Origin: Planctomycetaceae bacterium
GTDB lineage: Bacteria; Planctomycetota; Planctomycetia; Pirellulales; Thermoguttaceae
Direction of reading: 5' to 3'
NCBI GenBank assembly: GCA_031254675.1
Contig: JAIRTV010000273.1
Coordinates: 1-5,263, forward strand
Length of the DNA: 5,263 nt
Numbering within the stretch: the stretch's first letter is position 1; each line of letters begins with the position of its first letter. This document shows, piece after piece, positions 1 through 5,160 of this stretch. A program made the translations under genes and the position numbers. The notes under the pieces are model-generated. The model had not been told where the DNA came from and ran no database searches. It saw nothing but the letters and a program-made list of their open reading frames with translations.

Positions 1-231
1 GCCATGGCAAATAAACCATTTGCCATGGCAAATAAACCATTTGCCATGGCAAATAAACCATTTGCCACGGCAAATAAACCATTTGCCACGGCAAATAAAC
101 CATTTGCCACGGCAAATAAACCATTTGCCATGGCAAATAAACCATTTGCCACGGCAAATAAACCATTTGCCATGGCAAATAAACCATTTTCCACGGCAAA
201 TAAACCATTTTCGCCGGCAAATGAACCAATA
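1..231. repeat. 21-bp tandem repeat array (10 copies plus a degenerate 11th)
   Basis: Unit boundaries fall at 1, 22, 43, 64, 85, 106, 127, 148, 169 and 190, with a degenerate copy at 211-231. The unit is GCCAYGGC followed by AAATAAACCATTT. The first nine copies differ only by a T/C transition at unit position 5, in the order T,T,T,C,C,C,T,C,T. Copy 10 begins TCC instead of GCC, and copy 11 has several changes, so the right edge has decayed. Each unit junction carries GCCATGGC, an 8-bp palindrome in the T form. GGCAAAT and ATTTGCC form a 7-bp inverted repeat around AAACC inside every copy. The period is 7 codons and also about two DNA helical turns. The array continues to base 1, so its left end is not seen. 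It could be a noncoding structured repeat, a slippage-prone coding repeat, or both. The repeat itself is certain; its role is unknown. Confidence 0.97.
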
Positions 232-249
232 AACCAACATTTTTTATAG
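4..249 (+). CDS. Possible heptapeptide-repeat protein (open frame through the tandem array)
   Basis: An 81-residue frame runs through the 21-bp array and stops at TAG 247-249. It reads as ten copies of (M/T)ANKPFA, then a short tail PANEPINQHFL. The frame is still open at base 1, so the true start may lie outside the window; ATG 4 is only the first start visible. No signal peptide, membrane segment or known domain is seen. The openness is weak evidence of coding: a 21-bp unit without a stop keeps a frame open by construction, and a second frame (PWQINHL repeats) is open too. Copy differences are not synonymous in this frame (Met/Thr), which gives no sign of selection on protein. The protein may be real, a C-terminal piece of a longer gene, or an artefact of the repeat. 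I favour the artefact slightly. Confidence 0.28.
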   Translation: MANKPFAMANKPFAMANKPFATANKPFATANKPFATANKPFAMANKPFATANKPFAMANKPFSTANKPFSPANEPINQHFL

Positions 250-262
250 AGGACAGTTGATC

Positions 263-433
263 GTGAATAATAAATTGATCACATGTCATTGTTTATTTGA
301 TGTCTTTGTCTATTTTAATTTTTCGGTTGTTTCCATCAGCGAACGATGGCAACAACAGACATTACGGCGATCAACAAAACCCAACGGCTTTTTCCAAAAC
401 GATAACGATTACCGAAATTTTCCAAGAAAATAA
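263..433 (+). CDS. Alternative small ORF with GTG start (56 aa)
   Basis: GTG 263 is preceded by AGAGGA at 248-253, nine bases upstream, the best Shine-Dalgarno-like sequence between the repeat array and the phosphodiesterase. That sequence overlaps the stop codon (247-249) of the repeat frame, an arrangement that would suit translational coupling. The 56-codon frame begins MNNKLITCHCLFDVFVYF and ends at TAA 431-433. Its N-terminal part is rich in Phe, Val and Cys, and the rest is basic and Gln/Asn-rich. I recognise no family. It overlaps the ORF at 300-497 in another frame, so at most one is likely to be real. Listed because of the start signal only. Confidence 0.15.
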   Translation: MNNKLITCHCLFDVFVYFNFSVVSISERWQQQTLRRSTKPNGFFQNDNDYRNFPRK

Positions 434-497
434 TATTACCGAAACGGGATTGATTGGATTCGGTGACGTTCACACAGAAACGAAATTAATTATTTAA
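300..497 (+). CDS. Hypothetical small ORF upstream of the phosphodiesterase gene
   Basis: A 65-codon frame from ATG 300 (TTG 297 lies directly before it) to TAA 495-497, ending 21 bp before the phosphodiesterase start on the same strand. The product has a short hydrophobic start (MSLSILIFRLF) and then a polar stretch rich in Thr, Ile, Asn and Glu, including TITITEIF and GLIGFGDVH. I recognise no family. The codons of the second half (ACG, GAA, GGC, ATT, TTC) look like those of the neighbouring genes, which is the main argument for coding. Against it, no Shine-Dalgarno sequence precedes 300, and it overlaps a competing frame opened by GTG 263. It could also be the decayed end of a longer gene. 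Low confidence. Confidence 0.3.
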   Translation: MSLSILIFRLFPSANDGNNRHYGDQQNPTAFSKTITITEIFQENNITETGLIGFGDVHTETKLII

Positions 498-507
498 GAA
501 CAAATCG

Positions 508-512
508 AAAGG
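508..512 (+). promoter_or_regulatory. Ribosome binding site of the phosphodiesterase gene
   Basis: AAAGG lies six bases before ATG 519 and fixes the start of the YfcE-like gene. Confidence 0.6.
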
Positions 513-518
513 CAAATA

Positions 519-1016
519 ATGTCAAAACTCGGCGTTTTAAGCGATACACACGGACGGCTTACCGAAACACAATCAGCAATGAATATTTTTCTAGAGCAAA
601 AAGTTGCAAAAATTATCCATTGCGGCGATATCGGCGGAACGGCAATTCTTCAAGCCTTTCGAGGAATTGAAACTCATTTTGTGTTTGGCAACAATGATTA
701 TGATCTTGATTCGTTGCGTCTTGCGGCGGTGGAAAACGGACACTTTTTACATGAGTGGTTTGGCTCTCTAGAATGGGAAGACAAAAAAATTTGTTTTTTG
801 CACGGTCATCACCAAAACCAATTTATAAAAGAATTGTATTCGGGACGATGGGATTTGATGTGTTATGGACACACTCATGTTCCCTTGCTTCAAATGCACG
901 GTAACACATTGCTTTTGAATCCCGGCGCCTTCCAACGAGTCGCCACACCGCAAATCGCAATTGTAACATTGCCGGACCTCACCGTGAATAGTTTTTCTAT
1001 TACGCCAATTTTCTAA
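519..1016 (+). CDS. YfcE/MJ0936-type metallophosphoesterase (phosphodiesterase)
   Basis: A 165-residue single-domain calcineurin-like metallophosphoesterase of the small YfcE/MJ0936 group, cytoplasmic, with no signal peptide. Family members hydrolyse phosphodiesters using two metal ions; their physiological substrate is usually unknown. All the metal-binding blocks are present in order: SDTHG with D9 and H11, HCGDIGG with D37, GNND with N59 (57-60), LHGH with H95, and GHTH with H118 and H120, followed by the typical LLLNPGAF (131-138). The length matches the family norm of about 160-185. The start is set by AAAGG at 508-512 and by SDTHG lying close to the N-terminus, as in homologues. The gene stands alone on its strand and converges on pyrB, with 23 bp between the stop codons. 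The family call is firm; the exact substrate cannot be read from the sequence. Confidence 0.93.
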   Translation: MSKLGVLSDTHGRLTETQSAMNIFLEQKVAKIIHCGDIGGTAILQAFRGIETHFVFGNNDYDLDSLRLAAVENGHFLHEWFGSLEWEDKKICFLHGHHQNQFIKELYSGRWDLMCYGHTHVPLLQMHGNTLLLNPGAFQRVATPQIAIVTLPDLTVNSFSITPIF

Positions 1017-1017
1017 G

Positions 1018-1058
1018 CGTTCCGAAAATTCGCAAAAGATCAACAATTTTCTGAAACG
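1018..1058. terminator. Imperfect hairpin between convergent genes, possible bidirectional terminator
   Basis: GAAAATT (1024-1030) pairs perfectly with AATTTTC (1045-1051). After one mismatch (C1023/T1052) the stem resumes with C1022-G1053, T1021-A1054 and T1020-A1055. Skipping A1056 adds G1019-C1057 and C1018-G1058. The loop is 14 bases. It sits at the meeting point of the plus-strand phosphodiesterase gene and minus-strand pyrB and overlaps the last codons of pyrB. There is no clear T-run on either side, so intrinsic termination is uncertain. Confidence 0.35.
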
Positions 1059-2005
1059 TTGTTCAAACACAGCCAAAGTGCCGCCATTCGCACCGCAACT
1101 CCGTTCGTAACTTGGTCGAGAATAGCGGATTGGCGACCGTCTGCCACATCCGGTGTTACTTCGAGACCGCGATTGATGGGACCAGGCGCAATAATCAACA
1201 CATTCGGTTTAGCTTTTGCCAATCGTGCGGCATCCATTCCGTAAAGGTGGGCGTATTCCCGTGTGGACGGAAACGGACGGACAACTTGCCGCTCAAATTG
1301 AATCCGTAACAAATTAAACACATCAACCCGATCAAGAATTTTGTCAAGAGAATACGAAATTTCAACACCGATATTTTCCCATTGTTTTGAGACCAATGTT
1401 GACGGTCCGCACAAAATCACGTGGGCGCCGAGTGCTTTCAATCCCCAGATATTGGAACGAGCGGTTCGGCTGTGAGCGATATCGCCGACAAGCGCAACTG
1501 TTAATCCGGCAACTTTACCGAAACGCCGACGAATTGTCATAATATCGAGCAATGCCTGTGTTGGGTGTTCGTGGGGACCGTCGCCGGCGTTGAGAACATG
1601 CACGCGAATATTTTCCGACAAAAGTTTCGCCGAACCCGGACAAGAATGACGTACCACAACCGCATCCACTTGCATTGCTTCAATATTTTTAACCGTATCG
1701 ATAATCGTTTCGCCTTTGGACAAACTACTTGTGGAAGCGGAAAAATCAATCACGTCGGCACCAAGTCGGCGTGCTGCAAGAGCAAAACTGGTTTTGGTTC
1801 GAGTGGAGTTTTCGAAAAACAAATTAACGCAAGTTTTGCCGGCAAGAAGTGGAATTTTCCGATCACCTTGAGTCAACACCGTGCGAAACCGTTCCGCCTG
1901 GTCAAGCAACAACGTTATTTCTTCCGCGTCCAATTCTTCAAGCCCCAACAAATGTCGTCGTTTCCATGCAACGGGTACCGCTCCCCAAGTTTGTGTGTCT
2001 GTCAT
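1040..2005 (-). CDS. pyrB: Aspartate carbamoyltransferase catalytic subunit
   Basis: Cytoplasmic enzyme of de novo pyrimidine synthesis: carbamoyl phosphate + L-aspartate to N-carbamoyl-L-aspartate + Pi. The 321 residues fit a full-length catalytic chain. The N-terminal carbamoyl-phosphate domain has FFENSTRTKTSF (63-74, holding the S-T-R-T signature 67-70), SKGET with K97, VVRH with R119, and HPTQ with H147 and Q150. The aspartate domain has GDIAHSRTARSN (174-185, R180), LLRIQFER (232-239, R234) and PGPINRG (274-280). These match the E. coli active-site set (S52-T55, K84, R105, H134, Q137, R167, R229). HPTQ, the KGET lysine and LLRIQFER favour aspartate over ornithine transcarbamoylase. ATG 2005 is the only sensible start; no Shine-Dalgarno is seen, and WKRRHLLGLEEL near the N-terminus is typical of the family. 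It follows ettA by 105 bp. No regulatory chain pyrI or dihydroorotase pyrC is visible, and the gene downstream is convergent. Confidence 0.96.
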   Translation of the reverse strand: MTDTQTWGAVPVAWKRRHLLGLEELDAEEITLLLDQAERFRTVLTQGDRKIPLLAGKTCVNLFFENSTRTKTSFALAARRLGADVIDFSASTSSLSKGETIIDTVKNIEAMQVDAVVVRHSCPGSAKLLSENIRVHVLNAGDGPHEHPTQALLDIMTIRRRFGKVAGLTVALVGDIAHSRTARSNIWGLKALGAHVILCGPSTLVSKQWENIGVEISYSLDKILDRVDVFNLLRIQFERQVVRPFPSTREYAHLYGMDAARLAKAKPNVLIIAPGPINRGLEVTPDVADGRQSAILDQVTNGVAVRMAALWLCLNNVSENC

Positions 2006-2034
2006 AATAACTATTGAGAATTGTTAAAACTTTG

Positions 2035-2056
2035 CTTTGAAAAAATTTTGTCAAAG
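2035..2056. promoter_or_regulatory. 22-bp palindrome upstream of pyrB, with TTGACA inside
   Basis: CTTTGA (2035-2040) and TCAAAG (2051-2056) form an inverted repeat around an A/T core that is itself nearly symmetrical: A2042-A2045 against T2046-T2049, with one mismatch at 2041/2050. On the minus strand TTGACA (2049-2054) is a perfect -35 hexamer, about 45 bp before the pyrB start. No convincing -10 box follows at 16-18 bp. The palindrome could be an operator over a pyrB promoter or a weak hairpin after ettA. Confidence 0.35.
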
Positions 2057-2110
2057 AACTGGAACAGGTTTCTCCGCTCTCCAACGATTGCTCGACAGGA
2101 AATCGAATCA

Positions 2111-3805
2111 TTAAATCAGTTTTTGGACATTCTTTTGATATCTTATTCCGCGTCGATGTTCCAAGCGGTTGGGGTCTTTAATTTTAAGCATTTCCTCGTA
2201 TGCCGTGAAGTTGCCGTTAAACCACGTCACATTACCATTGCCTTCGAAAATCAGAAGATGAGTACAAATCCGGTCTAAGAAAAAACGGTCATGAGAAATC
2301 ACCATCGCACAACCCGCAAAATCTATCAACGCTTGTTCAAGAACTCGCATCGTGTTGACATCCAAATCGTTTGTCGGTTCGTCAAGCAACAACAAATTGC
2401 CTCCGCGTTTCAGTAATTTCGCTAGATGAACTCTGTTTCGTTCACCGCCACTGCATTGTCCCAACAATTTTTGTTGCTGCATACCGCGAAAATTAAAACG
2501 CGAAACATAAGCCCGACTATTCATTTTGATCGTTCCAAGTTCGATCATATCCTTGCCGTCGGTAATTTCCTGAAACACCGTGTTTTCGTCATTCAATGCA
2601 TCGCGGTGTTGATCAACGTAAGCCAGTTGAACCGTCGCACCAAGCTCCAACACGCCTTGATCCGGTTGTTCTTCGCCGACAATAATTCGGAACATTGTCG
2701 TTTTTCCGGTTCCGTTCGAACCAATCACGCCAACAATCCCACCACGCGGAAGATCAAACGAACAATCGTCAATCAACACCGTTTGTTTACCGCCAATTTC
2801 GTAACTTTTGGAAATATTTTTGAACGACAACACCTTATCGCCCAACCGCGGTCCCGGCGCAATCTGAATAATCGTATCGCTTTTGTCGTCCAATATTTGT
2901 TGCGAAGCGAGTTTTTCGTAAGCGTCGATCCGGGCTTGATTTTTTTGCAGTCGTCCTTTGTGAGCGGTTTGAATCCATTCGAGTTCGCGTTGTAACGTTT
3001 TTTGACGCTGCGATTCCCGTTTTTCCGTAACTCGGAGCAATTCCGCTTTTTGTGAAAGCCATGAAGAATAATTTCCTTCAAACGGTATTCCGCGTGTATT
3101 GTCCAATTCGAGAATCCATTTTGTAATATTGTCCAGAAAATATCGATCATGCGTAACAATTAGCACGGTACCTTGATAATCGCGAAGAGTTCCTTCAAGC
3201 CAGTGAACTGTTTCCGCATCGAGGTGGTTTGTCGGTTCGTCAAGCAACAGAAGATCAGGCTTTTCCAGTAACGCCATACAAAGAGCAACTCGTCGCCGTT
3301 CTCCACCGGACAATTTGCGTACAACCGCCTCGTCCGGCGGCAACACCAACGCATCCGACGCCATATCAATCGTTCGGTCAAGTTCCCAACCATTCACCAT
3401 ATCAATTTCTTCCTGAAGTTTCCCCATCTTTTCCATAAGCGCATCAAAATTGTCGGCTTGGCTCGGATCAGCCATTGCAGCGGAAACTTCGTTGAAGGCG
3501 TCGATTTTTTCCTGAATTGGCGTTACAGCCGTGAGCAGATTTTCACGAACAGTAGCATCAAGTAAAAGTTCCGGCTCCTGCGCAACATATTTGACTCGCA
3601 TACCTTTGACCAATGTTGTTTTGCCGTCAAAATTGGTGTCAAGCCCCGCCATAATTTTAAGCAATGTCGATTTACCGGAACCGTTTTCGCCAACAATACC
3701 AATTTTCGCTCCATAATAGAACATCAAATTGATATTGGATAAAACCGTTTTTTCTCCAAACCGTTTGGAGACATTGTGCATTTCAAAAATAAAATGTGGT
3801 GCCAT
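2111..3805 (-). CDS. ettA: Energy-dependent translational throttle protein EttA (ABC-F ATPase)
   Basis: Soluble ABC-F protein with two ATPase domains and no membrane segments. EttA binds the ribosomal E site and gates entry into elongation according to the ADP/ATP ratio. From ATG 3805 it has 564 residues (E. coli EttA 555). Domain 1: Walker A GENGSGKST (39-47), Q76, an arm insert around 92-138, LSGGE (165-169), Walker B LLLLDE (185-190), H219. The linker (about 240-320) carries the EttA-typical GIPFEGNYSSWL and ELEWI motifs that contact P-site tRNA. Domain 2: Walker A GSNGTGKTT (362-370), RAYVSRFNF (431-439), signature CSGGE (451-455), Walker B LLLLDE (471-476), H505. APGPRLGDKVL (316-326) and GNFTAYEE near the end are EttA-like and separate it from Uup and YbiT. 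A frame extension to TTG 3886 exists, but MAPHFIFEMHNVSK aligns with the E. coli N-terminus, so 3805 is preferred although no Shine-Dalgarno is seen. The second signature has Cys where Leu is usual. Confidence 0.95.
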   Translation of the reverse strand: MAPHFIFEMHNVSKRFGEKTVLSNINLMFYYGAKIGIVGENGSGKSTLLKIMAGLDTNFDGKTTLVKGMRVKYVAQEPELLLDATVRENLLTAVTPIQEKIDAFNEVSAAMADPSQADNFDALMEKMGKLQEEIDMVNGWELDRTIDMASDALVLPPDEAVVRKLSGGERRRVALCMALLEKPDLLLLDEPTNHLDAETVHWLEGTLRDYQGTVLIVTHDRYFLDNITKWILELDNTRGIPFEGNYSSWLSQKAELLRVTEKRESQRQKTLQRELEWIQTAHKGRLQKNQARIDAYEKLASQQILDDKSDTIIQIAPGPRLGDKVLSFKNISKSYEIGGKQTVLIDDCSFDLPRGGIVGVIGSNGTGKTTMFRIIVGEEQPDQGVLELGATVQLAYVDQHRDALNDENTVFQEITDGKDMIELGTIKMNSRAYVSRFNFRGMQQQKLLGQCSGGERNRVHLAKLLKRGGNLLLLDEPTNDLDVNTMRVLEQALIDFAGCAMVISHDRFFLDRICTHLLIFEGNGNVTWFNGNFTAYEEMLKIKDPNRLEHRRGIRYQKNVQKLI

Positions 3806-3900
3806 CGTAATCAATGGGAAAATATCAACCGAATTTTTGTAATGATTCAGCGAACATGCCGAATTTATTGCCAAAATAGAAAACAATCCGATTATTTGTA

Positions 3901-3948
3901 GGCAATGTTTTATCGAAGTTTTACCGAAATTTTACTGAAACATTGTCC
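3901..3948. repeat. Three 11-bp direct repeats within an inverted repeat, upstream of ettA
   Basis: Three contiguous 11-bp copies lie at 3907-3917, 3918-3928 and 3929-3939 (GTTTTATCGAA, GTTTTACCGAA, ATTTTACTGAA). They are enclosed by CAATGTTT (3903-3910) and AAACATTG (3938-3945), an 8-bp perfect inverted repeat that overlaps the outer repeats; GG and CC just outside could extend the stem across a one-base bulge. The block is in the 193-bp gap between the receiver gene and ettA, about 100 bp before the ettA start. A spacing of about one helical turn suits a multi-site protein operator. A transcript hairpin with a 27-nt loop is the alternative. No T-run marks it as a terminator. Confidence 0.5.
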
Positions 3949-3998
3949 ACCTTTTTGAGTGTTTCAAATAAAAATTCCACAAAAATATTACCTAATTT

Positions 3999-4424
3999 TT
4001 ATTTTTCCAACGCGTCGATATAACGGCGGAGACGTTCTAATTCTCCGGTCACGGAGCGGAGTTTCAACATATTTTCGACACGTTTAACCAGTTCGAATTT
4101 ATTGACCGGTTTACTCAGATAGTCGTCGCAACCGGCGTTAACCGCTCGCTCAATATCGCCCAATTCACTCAACGCCGTAACCATCAGAATCATAATTCCT
4201 TTGGTTTTAGGATTACCTTTGAGTTGTTCGCAAACTTCGAACCCGCTCAATTTAGGCATCATAATATCGAGTAAGATTAAATCAGGGGAAAACTTCTCGA
4301 CTTTTTCAAGAGTTTCGGCGCCGTCAGCGGCGGTTTCAATTTGATAATCAAAATCCGCCAGAAACGCATCCAACAATTCGACATTCGCCACATTGTCGTC
4401 GGCAATTAAGATTTTATGGGACAT
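3999..4424 (-). CDS. Single-domain response regulator (receiver domain only)
   Basis: A 141-residue cytoplasmic CheY/DivK-like receiver, expected to be phosphorylated on Asp by a histidine kinase and to signal by protein contact, since there is no DNA-binding or enzymatic output domain. Visible residues are the acidic pair D9 and D10 (ILIADDN), phospho-acceptor D53 in LILLDIMMP, T83 (VTA) and K105 in SKP. The fold is complete by about residue 123; the remainder (ELERLRRYIDALEK) is a charged, probably helical or coiled-coil tail. ATG 4424 is chosen because MSHKILIADDN is a normal receiver start. A longer frame from TTG 4454 would add ten residues (MPIFYYKYFI) with no support. No Shine-Dalgarno is evident. 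It lies 41 bp after the TPR gene, probably in the same transcript. No kinase is nearby, so the partner is unknown. Confidence 0.92.
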   Translation of the reverse strand: MSHKILIADDNVANVELLDAFLADFDYQIETAADGAETLEKVEKFSPDLILLDIMMPKLSGFEVCEQLKGNPKTKGIMILMVTALSELGDIERAVNAGCDDYLSKPVNKFELVKRVENMLKLRSVTGELERLRRYIDALEK

Positions 4425-4465
4425 TATAAAATATTTGTAATAAAATATCGGCAATAATTACAATC

Positions 4466-4792
4466 TCATGAACCAAATTGAGCTTTGAAACGAAGTTCAT
4501 GAGCTTTTCCAAGAGCTTCTTCTGCCTGATCGCGGCGACCGGCTTCGAGGCAGTACGAACTCAGAATTGAGAATCCAAACGAATCGTCCGGTTCCAGTTC
4601 GCAATATTTTTCCATATTCTGTATCGCCAAATCAATATCGCCTTGCTTTTTGTAAATCGCCGCCAACGCATTGTAAGCAAGCGCAAAATCGGGAACATTT
4701 TCGGTTAATTGTTTGAAAGCATCAATTGCTTCGGGAATTTTTCTGGAACGTTGCAGTTCGATACACGCATCATAAGTTTCCATCGGGGTCAT
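4466..4792 (-). CDS. Small tetratricopeptide-repeat (TPR) protein
   Basis: A 108-residue soluble protein made almost entirely of TPR helices. Repeat 1 spans about residues 4-37 (TYDACIELQRSRKIPEAIDAF). Repeat 2 (38-71) is the most canonical, with AYNALAAIYKKQGD then A56 and the LEPDD turn. Repeat 3 (72-105) has FSILSSYCLEAGRRDQAEEAL. There is no signal peptide or membrane segment, so it is probably a cytoplasmic protein-binding scaffold; the partner cannot be read from the sequence. ATG 4792 is used because TPR 1 begins just after it and a good promoter lies about 76 bp upstream; ATG 4783 (M4) is a possible alternative. It is the first gene of the minus-strand block, followed at 41 bp by the receiver, so the two may work together. 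Family call firm, function unknown. Confidence 0.88.
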   Translation of the reverse strand: MTPMETYDACIELQRSRKIPEAIDAFKQLTENVPDFALAYNALAAIYKKQGDIDLAIQNMEKYCELEPDDSFGFSILSSYCLEAGRRDQAEEALGKAHELRFKAQFGS

Positions 4793-4834
4793 CGTCGTAA
4801 GTTCTTTCGTTAAGAAGTGAAAATTGAAACTAAA

Positions 4835-4852
4835 AACATCAAGAACATCAAG
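4835..4852. repeat. 9-bp tandem duplication in the TPR gene leader
   Basis: AACATCAAG occurs twice without a gap (4835-4843 and 4844-4852). It lies in the predicted 5' untranslated region of the minus-strand TPR gene, between promoter and start codon. Probably a slippage duplication; a regulatory role is unproven. Confidence 0.6.
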
Positions 4853-4874
4853 TGTTTCTCAAATCGGTTCGCTT

Positions 4875-4902
4875 AGTATAGTATTTTTGAAAAACAAATC
4901 AA
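4875..4902 (-). promoter_or_regulatory. Sigma70-type promoter for the TPR/receiver operon
   Basis: On the minus strand, TTGATT (4897-4902) and TATACT (4875-4880) are separated by 16 bp. The -10 box matches the consensus at five of six positions and the -35 at four of six. Transcription would start near 4868, giving a leader of about 76 nt before ATG 4792. Confidence 0.6.
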
Positions 4903-5048
4903 CCAGTGGTTTGAGATTGGTAATTGGGTTGTGTAAGATTGAGTTTTGCTCATTTGGGTATCAAAAAAATTAGAAAACAAGGTCTAATAAAAATTCCATT
5001 GAAATATGACAACATCTCAAATTTAAGTCAAAATATGGCGACACACTG

Positions 5049-5076
5049 TTGACGCACTAATGATAATCGCTACAAT
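5049..5076 (+). promoter_or_regulatory. Sigma70-type promoter for ppdK
   Basis: TTGACG (5049-5054) and TACAAT (5071-5076) are separated by 16 bp, each matching the consensus at five of six positions. A start near 5083 gives a leader of roughly 78 nt before ATG 5161. It faces away from the TPR promoter, so 4793-5160 is a divergent control region. Between the two promoters (about 4903-5048) I see only AT-rich sequence without a gene. Confidence 0.7.
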
Positions 5077-5093
5077 GGTTGCAATTTGATTTT

Positions 5094-5130
5094 GTGCCGA
5101 GTTGGAATCGGCATGACAATGTTTAAACAT
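5094..5130 (+). promoter_or_regulatory. Stem-loop and 12-bp palindrome in the ppdK leader
   Basis: TGCCGA (5095-5100) pairs with TCGGCA (5108-5113) around a 7-nt loop, extendable by a G-T wobble (5094/5114). Five bases further on, ATGTTTAAACAT (5119-5130) is a perfect 12-bp palindrome. Both lie between the predicted start of transcription and the ribosome binding site. They could be an operator, an mRNA-stability hairpin or a translational control element; no known riboswitch is recognised. Confidence 0.4.
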
Positions 5131-5144
5131 CCTTTAAATAGATT

Positions 5145-5151
5145 AAAGAGG
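5145..5151 (+). promoter_or_regulatory. Ribosome binding site of ppdK
   Basis: AAAGAGG ends nine bases before ATG 5161 and is the strongest Shine-Dalgarno sequence in the window in front of a recognised gene. Most other genes here show none, which would suit a highly expressed central-metabolism gene. Confidence 0.7.
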
Positions 5152-5160
5152 CAACCTATT

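Noticed and set aside
1..231. CRISPR array
   Set aside because: The copies are head-to-tail with no variable spacers, and the 21-bp period is too short for repeat plus spacer.
20..232. Second open frame through the tandem array (PWQINHL repeats)
   Set aside because: It is open only because a 21-bp unit lacks stops in that frame; it has no ribosome binding site or family resemblance.
768..1076. 102-codon minus-strand frame over the phosphodiesterase gene
   Set aside because: It overlaps the conserved metallophosphoesterase motifs on the other strand and has no recognisable product.
1040..2005. Ornithine carbamoyltransferase as an alternative to PyrB
   Set aside because: The SKGET lysine, HPTQ, HSRTARSN and LLRIQFER pattern fits aspartate carbamoyltransferase; no ornithine-loop motif is seen.
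1565..2017. 150-codon plus-strand frame opposite pyrB
   Set aside because: It is antisense to a clearly conserved pyrB and its translation resembles no protein; it is a shadow of the real gene.
2426..2995. 189-codon plus-strand frame opposite ettA
   Set aside because: It is antisense to the conserved ABC-F coding sequence; its composition follows from the opposite strand.
3806..3886. N-terminal extension of EttA from TTG 3886
   Set aside because: The added 27 residues have no counterpart in E. coli EttA, the start codon is weak, and ATG 3805 aligns with the known N-terminus.
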